From Lactiplantibacillus pingfangensis (GTDB taxonomy: Bacteria; Bacillota; Bacilli; Lactobacillales; Lactobacillaceae): a DNA stretch of 64,000 nucleotides. Positions within the stretch are counted from its first letter, which is position 1, and every line of letters starts with the position of its first letter. A model generated the notes under the pieces. It had not been told where the DNA came from and did no database searches. It saw nothing but the letters and a program-made list of their open reading frames with translations. This document shows, piece by piece, positions 60,415 to 64,000 of this stretch. Where the stretch lies: NCBI RefSeq assembly GCF_005404945.1, contig NZ_BJDG01000012.1, forward strand, positions 1 through 64,000. The letters run 5' to 3'. The translations under genes and the position numbers were made by a program.

Positions 60415-60797
60415 TCAGCCAAATGTAAGCCTTGTTGTGCGAGCTGATGAGCACCATGATTTTGGCTTTCAGGCAGCCACTGCGTGATCACAACTTGGCA
60501 CTGATCTTGTAACTGCAATAAAATTTGTAATTCAACGTTAAAACTTTTACTATAACCTTTGCTGATACTCTCAGCGACAATTTTGCTATCGGTGTAAAAG
60601 AAGACGGTCTGCGTCGACCCATATTGCTCAAGCAACACTTTGAAACCGGCGATTGCCGCTAAGAATTCGGCCGTATGATTGTCACTTGGTGGCAGCGGCT
60701 GTTTCAGTTGTTGTTGGTGACCGTTGTCGATGAGTAAGATTCCGGCGGCACTATGTTCGCTAGCTGGCTCGGTGGCAGCGTCAGTATATAATTGCAT
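60411..60797 (-). CDS. Ribonuclease HI family protein
   Basis: 128 residues. Catalytic carboxylates are seen in LYTDAATEP (Asp near 6), NHTAEFLAAIAG (Glu near 44) and FYTDSKIVAE (Asp near 70); the late Asp/His is in ESQNHGAHQLA. It is the short ebsB/YpeP-like form without the basic handle. It would degrade RNA in RNA:DNA hybrids. It is divergent from EbsA, as commonly seen in lactobacilli. Confidence 0.87.
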   Translation of the reverse strand: MQLYTDAATEPASEHSAAGILLIDNGHQQQLKQPLPPSDNHTAEFLAAIAGFKVLLEQYGSTQTVFFYTDSKIVAESISKGYSKSFNVELQILLQLQDQCQVVITQWLPESQNHGAHQLAQQGLHLAD

Positions 60798-60829
60798 TAA
60801 AACTCACTCCATTATGAAAGGAATTTAGA

Positions 60830-61219
60830 TTGGTGACTAATTCTAAGCATACCTTTAAGTATCAACCAAATCTAGCTTCAAGTTTGATCGTGTGGTCATG
60901 GACATTATTAATCTTAATGATTGGCATTGTTTGGTGGCTGGAAACGCTAAAATTTCAATGGCCCTTACTTTTGATTTTTGGCCTGTTCATCTTTATCAGT
61001 GCGATCCAATTGGTGATGCGCCGCGTAACGGTTGACCGCAATTTGATCATTTTTAGTACCGTCTTCAATCATTCTTGGCTCGTCATCCCCCGTGATCAAT
61101 TAGAAATGATCACAGCGGTAAAAGGTGGGATTAAGGTTCGAATTGACGGCAACGACTATCAGTTCTTGATGCCGAAGAAAAGTCGTAATCAGTTAATTAA
61201 TTTAGCGCAAAATGATTAA
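60830..61219 (+). CDS. EbsA family membrane protein
   Basis: 129 residues, TTG start 7 bases after AAAGGA; a GTG one codon on is possible. Two hydrophobic segments (about 20-38 and 46-64) precede a cytosolic domain with RRVTVDRNLIIFSTVF and the C-terminal YQFLMPKKSRNQLINLA. The family is named after E. faecalis EbsA, annotated as pore-forming; function is poorly established. It has its own terminator. Confidence 0.82.
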   Translation: MVTNSKHTFKYQPNLASSLIVWSWTLLILMIGIVWWLETLKFQWPLLLIFGLFIFISAIQLVMRRVTVDRNLIIFSTVFNHSWLVIPRDQLEMITAVKGGIKVRIDGNDYQFLMPKKSRNQLINLAQND

Positions 61220-61234
61220 TAACCGAACTTTTAA

Positions 61235-61273
61235 GACCAAATCAAAACTAATGTTTTGATTTGGTCGTTTTTT
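61235..61273 (+). terminator. Terminator after ebsA-like gene
   Basis: GACCAAATCAAAAC-TAAT-GTTTTGATTTGGTC, a perfect 14-bp stem, then GTTTTTT. Confidence 0.9.
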
Positions 61274-61287
61274 GTCGTAAAAACCGG

Positions 61288-61293
61288 TATAAT
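61288..61293 (+). promoter_or_regulatory. -10 box of fhs
   Basis: A perfect TATAAT, 33 bases ahead of the ATG at 61327. No riboswitch fits in the 53-base gap after the previous terminator. Confidence 0.5.
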
Positions 61294-61326
61294 TAACCTA
61301 TCTTGATTAGAGGGGCGGATTTTTGA

Positions 61327-62982
61327 ATGAAAGATATCGAAATCGCACAACAAGTCACACCAGCACCAATTACCGAAATTGCGGCTAAGGCCGGCTTAAC
61401 AGCTGATGACATTGATCAATATGGGAGCGCTAAGGCCAAGGTCAAATTACCGTTGCCACGTAAAACGACGAAGCGTAAATTGATCTTAGTGACCTCGATC
61501 AACCCCACACCGGCTGGCGAAGGTAAATCCACGGTGACCATTGGCTTAGGAGATGCTTTGACCAAAATTGGCAAGTCAACCATGATTGCTTTACGGGAAC
61601 CATCTTTAGGACCAGTCATGGGTATGAAAGGTGGCGCCACGGGTGGCGGCTATTCTCAAGTTATTCCAATGGAAGACATTAACTTACACTTTACTGGTGA
61701 TATGCACGCGTTAACCGCCGCCAACAATACCTTGGCCGCCTTAATTGATAATCATATCCAACAAGGCAATGCGCTTGGCATTGATCAGCGTCGAATTCAA
61801 TGGAAACGGACGTTGGATATTAATGATCGCGCCTTACGTCGAATTGTGATTGGTTTAGGCGGGCCAACCTCTGGTGTGCCACGTGAAGATGGTTTTGATA
61901 TTACCGTTGCTAGTGAACTTATGGCAATTCTTTGTTTATCAGAAAACATTGCCGATTTAAAGAAACGAATCAATCGGATCGTTATCGGCTATACGCGTGA
62001 CCGGCAACCAGTCACGGTGGCAGATTTACAAGTTGGCGGTGCAATTGCGCTATTACTTAAGGAAGCTTTACGACCAAACTTGGTTCAAACACTGGCACAT
62101 ACGCCGGCCATGGTTCATGGTGGGCCGTTTGCGAATATTGCGCATGGCTGTAACAGTGTCTTAGCCACCCAAGCCGGTTTGAACTTAGCCGATTATACAG
62201 TTACAGAGGCCGGTTTTGGTGCCGATCTCGGTGGCGAAAAATTTATGGACATTAACGTTCCGGCAGTGGGACAGGCACCAGATGCGGTTGTGATTGTCGC
62301 AACGATTCGTGCGCTGAAGATGCATGGTGGTGTGGCGTTGGCCGATTTAGGCGATGAGAATGTGGAGGCGTTGAAACAAGGTGCCGCGAATCTCGGGCAT
62401 CATATTCACGCCATGGCGCAATACGGTGTACCAGTAGTCGTTGCAATCAATGAATTTACTGCCGATACGGAGGCAGAAATTGCCGCAGTGAAGGCGTATT
62501 GTGCGAACTTAGGTGTCCAAGCCGTTTTAGCCGATGTTTGGGGCAAGGGTGGTGCTGGCGCCACGGAACTTGCCGAAACGGTTGTCAAATTAGCCGACCA
62601 ACCAAGTGACTTTAAACCCCTGTATGCGACAACTGACAGCATTGAGGCCAAAGTCAATGCGGTCGTCACTAAGATTTATGGTGGCGCCAATGTTGAGTAT
62701 TCAGGCAAGGCCAAGCGTCAGTTACGCTCATTTGTAACCTATGGCTGGGATAAGCTGCCAATTTGTATGGCAAAGACGCAATATTCATTGAGTGATAATC
62801 CTAAGTTATTAGGGGCACCAACTGGGTTTACGATTAAAGTTCGGGAATTTGTCCCGAAATTAGGGGCTGGGTTCATTGTGGCACTGACTGGCAATGTGTT
62901 GACAATGCCAGGCCTGCCAAAGCATCCCGCAGCATTGGATATGGATATTACGGATGACGGCAAGATTTCAGGATTGTTCTAA
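61327..62982 (+). CDS. fhs: Formate--tetrahydrofolate ligase
   Basis: 551 residues, full length for the bacterial enzyme. P-loop TPAGEGKST (about 61-69), the [14 protein letters not shown] segment, [21 protein letters not shown], and [13 protein letters not shown] are diagnostic. It makes 10-formyl-THF from formate, THF and ATP for purine and initiator-tRNA formylation. ATG behind AGAGGGG. Single gene. Confidence 0.97.
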   Translation: MKDIEIAQQVTPAPITEIAAKAGLTADDIDQYGSAKAKVKLPLPRKTTKRKLILVTSINPTPAGEGKSTVTIGLGDALTKIGKSTMIALREPSLGPVMGMKGGATGGGYSQVIPMEDINLHFTGDMHALTAANNTLAALIDNHIQQGNALGIDQRRIQWKRTLDINDRALRRIVIGLGGPTSGVPREDGFDITVASELMAILCLSENIADLKKRINRIVIGYTRDRQPVTVADLQVGGAIALLLKEALRPNLVQTLAHTPAMVHGGPFANIAHGCNSVLATQAGLNLADYTVTEAGFGADLGGEKFMDINVPAVGQAPDAVVIVATIRALKMHGGVALADLGDENVEALKQGAANLGHHIHAMAQYGVPVVVAINEFTADTEAEIAAVKAYCANLGVQAVLADVWGKGGAGATELAETVVKLADQPSDFKPLYATTDSIEAKVNAVVTKIYGGANVEYSGKAKRQLRSFVTYGWDKLPICMAKTQYSLSDNPKLLGAPTGFTIKVREFVPKLGAGFIVALTGNVLTMPGLPKHPAALDMDITDDGKISGLF

Positions 62983-63040
62983 AAAGTTTGAGACAAGCTG
63001 AGAAATCTATAATTAGCGTTCAGTTTGAATAAGTATATTG

Positions 63041-63091
63041 TTAACCTCAATGAAGTCGTCGTAGTTGATACGGTGGCTTTGTTGAGGTTAA
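63041..63091. repeat. Inverted repeat downstream of fhs
   Basis: TTAACCTCAA pairs perfectly with TTGAGGTTAA around about 31 bases. No T-run follows, so it is an unproven terminator for fhs. Confidence 0.55.
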
Positions 63092-63350
63092 TATTGTTCT
63101 AGTTCGCATTTTGTTGTCATGGACAAGAGCTTTCTAACTAGGAGAAAATGGCTGCTACTGTAAAATTGCTCTCATTAGGAAGACTGCCGGACAAAGTAGT
63201 CTCTTTAATCCCTAGTTGAGTTAGCACACATTAAGTTAGTTGCTTGTCTGGAGATGATTATTTTTAAACACTGATTGTTGTGGTCAGCCAGCAACTGTTC
63301 AAGATTTTTAACTAACCGTTTCTTAAAATAGTGCACATTTTTAGCCGTGA

Positions 63351-63486
63351 GGGTGGGTCGTTTGGGGCTCAGCCGTGGCATTGACTTAGCGTGGTGGTTT
63401 GTCCGCGGTTAGTCAAAAACCAGCTTTTGAGACCGCTCTTTGGCTCAAAAATGGTTCATGGCGTTCCAGCCCCAAACGACCCACCC
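63351..63486. repeat. 136-bp long inverted repeat with nested hairpins
   Basis: Perfect 19-bp outer arms: GGGTGGGTCGTTTGGGGCT (63351-63369) and its complement (63468-63486). Inside, TTGACT-TAG-CGTGG pairs with CCGCG-GTT-AGTCAA, and AACCA-GC-TTTTGAG with CTCAAAA-A-TGGTT, each forming a hairpin. Same architecture as the elements at 40617, 40835 and 48110 but different sequence. It is notably GC-rich for an intergenic region. Confidence 0.82.
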
Positions 63487-63624
63487 GGTAGGCGGAAATT
63501 AGAATCTATTCACTAATTAATTAGCGAGCTGGGAATTGGAATGAAAGACCTAACAAGTAATGAACTTAGAACAAGCCAAGAAAAATTTGGCACTTACCAA
63601 ATGGCCGTTCTTATCGTGCTAAAA

Positions 63625-63642
63625 CCAGATGTCTGGTATAAT
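63625..63642 (+). promoter_or_regulatory. lspA promoter with an adjoining dyad
   Basis: An extended -10, TGGTATAAT (TATAAT at 63637-63642), lies 32 bases ahead of the ATG. It directly follows the dyad CCAGA-TG-TCTGG (63625-63636), which could be an operator. Confidence 0.55.
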
Positions 63643-63674
63643 TGAACAAGTTTAGTGAATTGTGAGGGGAAAAT

Positions 63675-64000
63675 ATGTGGATTTATTGGGCGTTAATGTT
63701 TGTACTGGTCGTCATCGACCAACTGATTAAATCTGTAGTTGTTCGTCAAATTGCTTTAGGGGCAACTAAAACAGTCGTACCAGGGTTGTTGTCGTTAACA
63801 AATTTACATAATAACGGGGCGGCTTGGAGTATTCTGCAAGGTAAGCTCGGCTTCTTCTATTTGATTTCAATTGTGGCACTCGGTGTCATGGTTTATTTAC
63901 TTTGGCGGTTACGGACACATCGCTTGTATGAATTTGGCATTGTGTTAATGATCGCTGGGACCTTAGGAAACTTTATTGACCGGATTCGAATCGGTTATGT
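63675..64000 (+). CDS. lspA: Prolipoprotein signal peptidase, partial (runs off window)
   Basis: ATG at 63675 with GAGGGG upstream; the frame is open to the window end (108 codons). Helix 1 ALMFVLVVIDQLIKSVV with the conserved Asp-Gln-x-x-Lys, then TNLHNNGAAWSIL, and GNFIDRIR containing one catalytic Asp near the window edge. It cleaves lipoprotein signal peptides in the membrane (family A8). The second catalytic Asp lies beyond the window. Confidence 0.95.
   Translation, partial: MWIYWALMFVLVVIDQLIKSVVVRQIALGATKTVVPGLLSLTNLHNNGAAWSILQGKLGFFYLISIVALGVMVYLLWRLRTHRLYEFGIVLMIAGTLGNFIDRIRIGY

Larger units (their letters stand above)
62983..63674. other. 690-base non-coding region before lspA
   Basis: No supported gene. 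It holds an inverted repeat at 63041-63091, the long palindrome at 63351-63486 and the lspA promoter. A 34-codon frame at 63541 is possible but unsupported. Confidence 0.55.

Noticed and set aside
60833-61219. Alternative GTG start for the EbsA-like protein
   Set aside because: Both TTG (60830) and GTG (60833) are acceptable; the difference is one residue and the TTG has the better spacing to AAAGGA.
63541-63645. 34-codon ORF (starts MKDLTSNELRTSQEKFG) ahead of lspA
   Set aside because: It has a modest purine-rich upstream sequence but overlaps the lspA -10 box and the adjoining dyad; too short to support.
1-64000. CRISPR arrays, tRNA or rRNA genes, prophage genes, toxin-antitoxin pairs
   Set aside because: Looked for on both strands; no regularly spaced repeats, no tRNA cloverleaf with CCA-proximal TTCGA pattern, and no phage or toxin genes were recognised.

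Overview
The window is a chromosomal segment of a low-to-medium GC Gram-positive bacterium, most likely a lactobacillus of the Lactiplantibacillus (L. plantarum) group. The evidence is a WxL-domain surface protein, a complete lower mevalonate operon with type 2 IPP isomerase, dipeptidase PepD, EbsA next to an RNase HI, B-type RNase P RNA, strong GGAGG ribosome binding sites with frequent TTG/GTG starts, and the Firmicutes core order dinG-tseB-aspB-dnaD / pbp1A-recU-ypsA-gpsB-rnpB-rlmL. The species cannot be settled from the sequence alone. No insertion sequence, prophage, CRISPR array, tRNA or rRNA gene was seen.

Layout. 0-18 kb is accessory and envelope-related: an orphan WxL protein, a FtsX-type ABC exporter, an XRE membrane regulator, an ABC-2 exporter joined to a NarL-type two-component system, a broken P-loop kinase-like gene, a YxeA-like protein, an RpiB-like isomerase, a TetR/YhgE pair with a divergent quinone oxidoreductase, and a second ABC-2 exporter. 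18-30 kb is mostly single metabolic genes: thioesterase, pepD, a YitT-family membrane protein, tautomerase, lysA, MarR regulator plus alpha/beta hydrolase, murI, a glutamine amidotransferase, a K+-channel-like protein, a HAD phosphatase and an RsmF-like methyltransferase. 30-35 kb is the minus-strand operon mvaK1-mvaD-mvaK2-fni, which converts mevalonate to IPP/DMAPP. 35-47 kb is the DNA repair, replication initiation, cell wall and division block. 47-64 kb mixes hydrolases, a nucleotidyltransferase/MazG/aminoglycoside-nucleotidyltransferase-like cluster, two MFS exporters each with nearby regulatory features, a LysR regulator, phosphatase, nitroreductase, amino acid oxidase-like enzyme, RNase HI, EbsA, fhs and the start of lspA.

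The most striking signal is non-coding. Two ungapped 184-bp elements (40617-40800 and 48110-48293) fold into the same multi-branched structure with many compensatory base changes, are bounded by the same CTTCCAG direct repeats, and are accompanied by a shared AT-rich flank. Two further long inverted repeats with nested hairpins (40835-40999 and 63351-63486) have the same architecture but different sequence. A third family is a 41-nt hairpin present three times (16015, 31455, 39717), also with changes on both sides of the stem. The first 184-bp element and one of the long inverted repeats sit exactly where nth would be expected after dnaD.

Coding starts were adjusted to the ribosome binding site where the longest open frame was implausible. 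Function is assigned from motifs and family resemblance read by eye; no database search was run.
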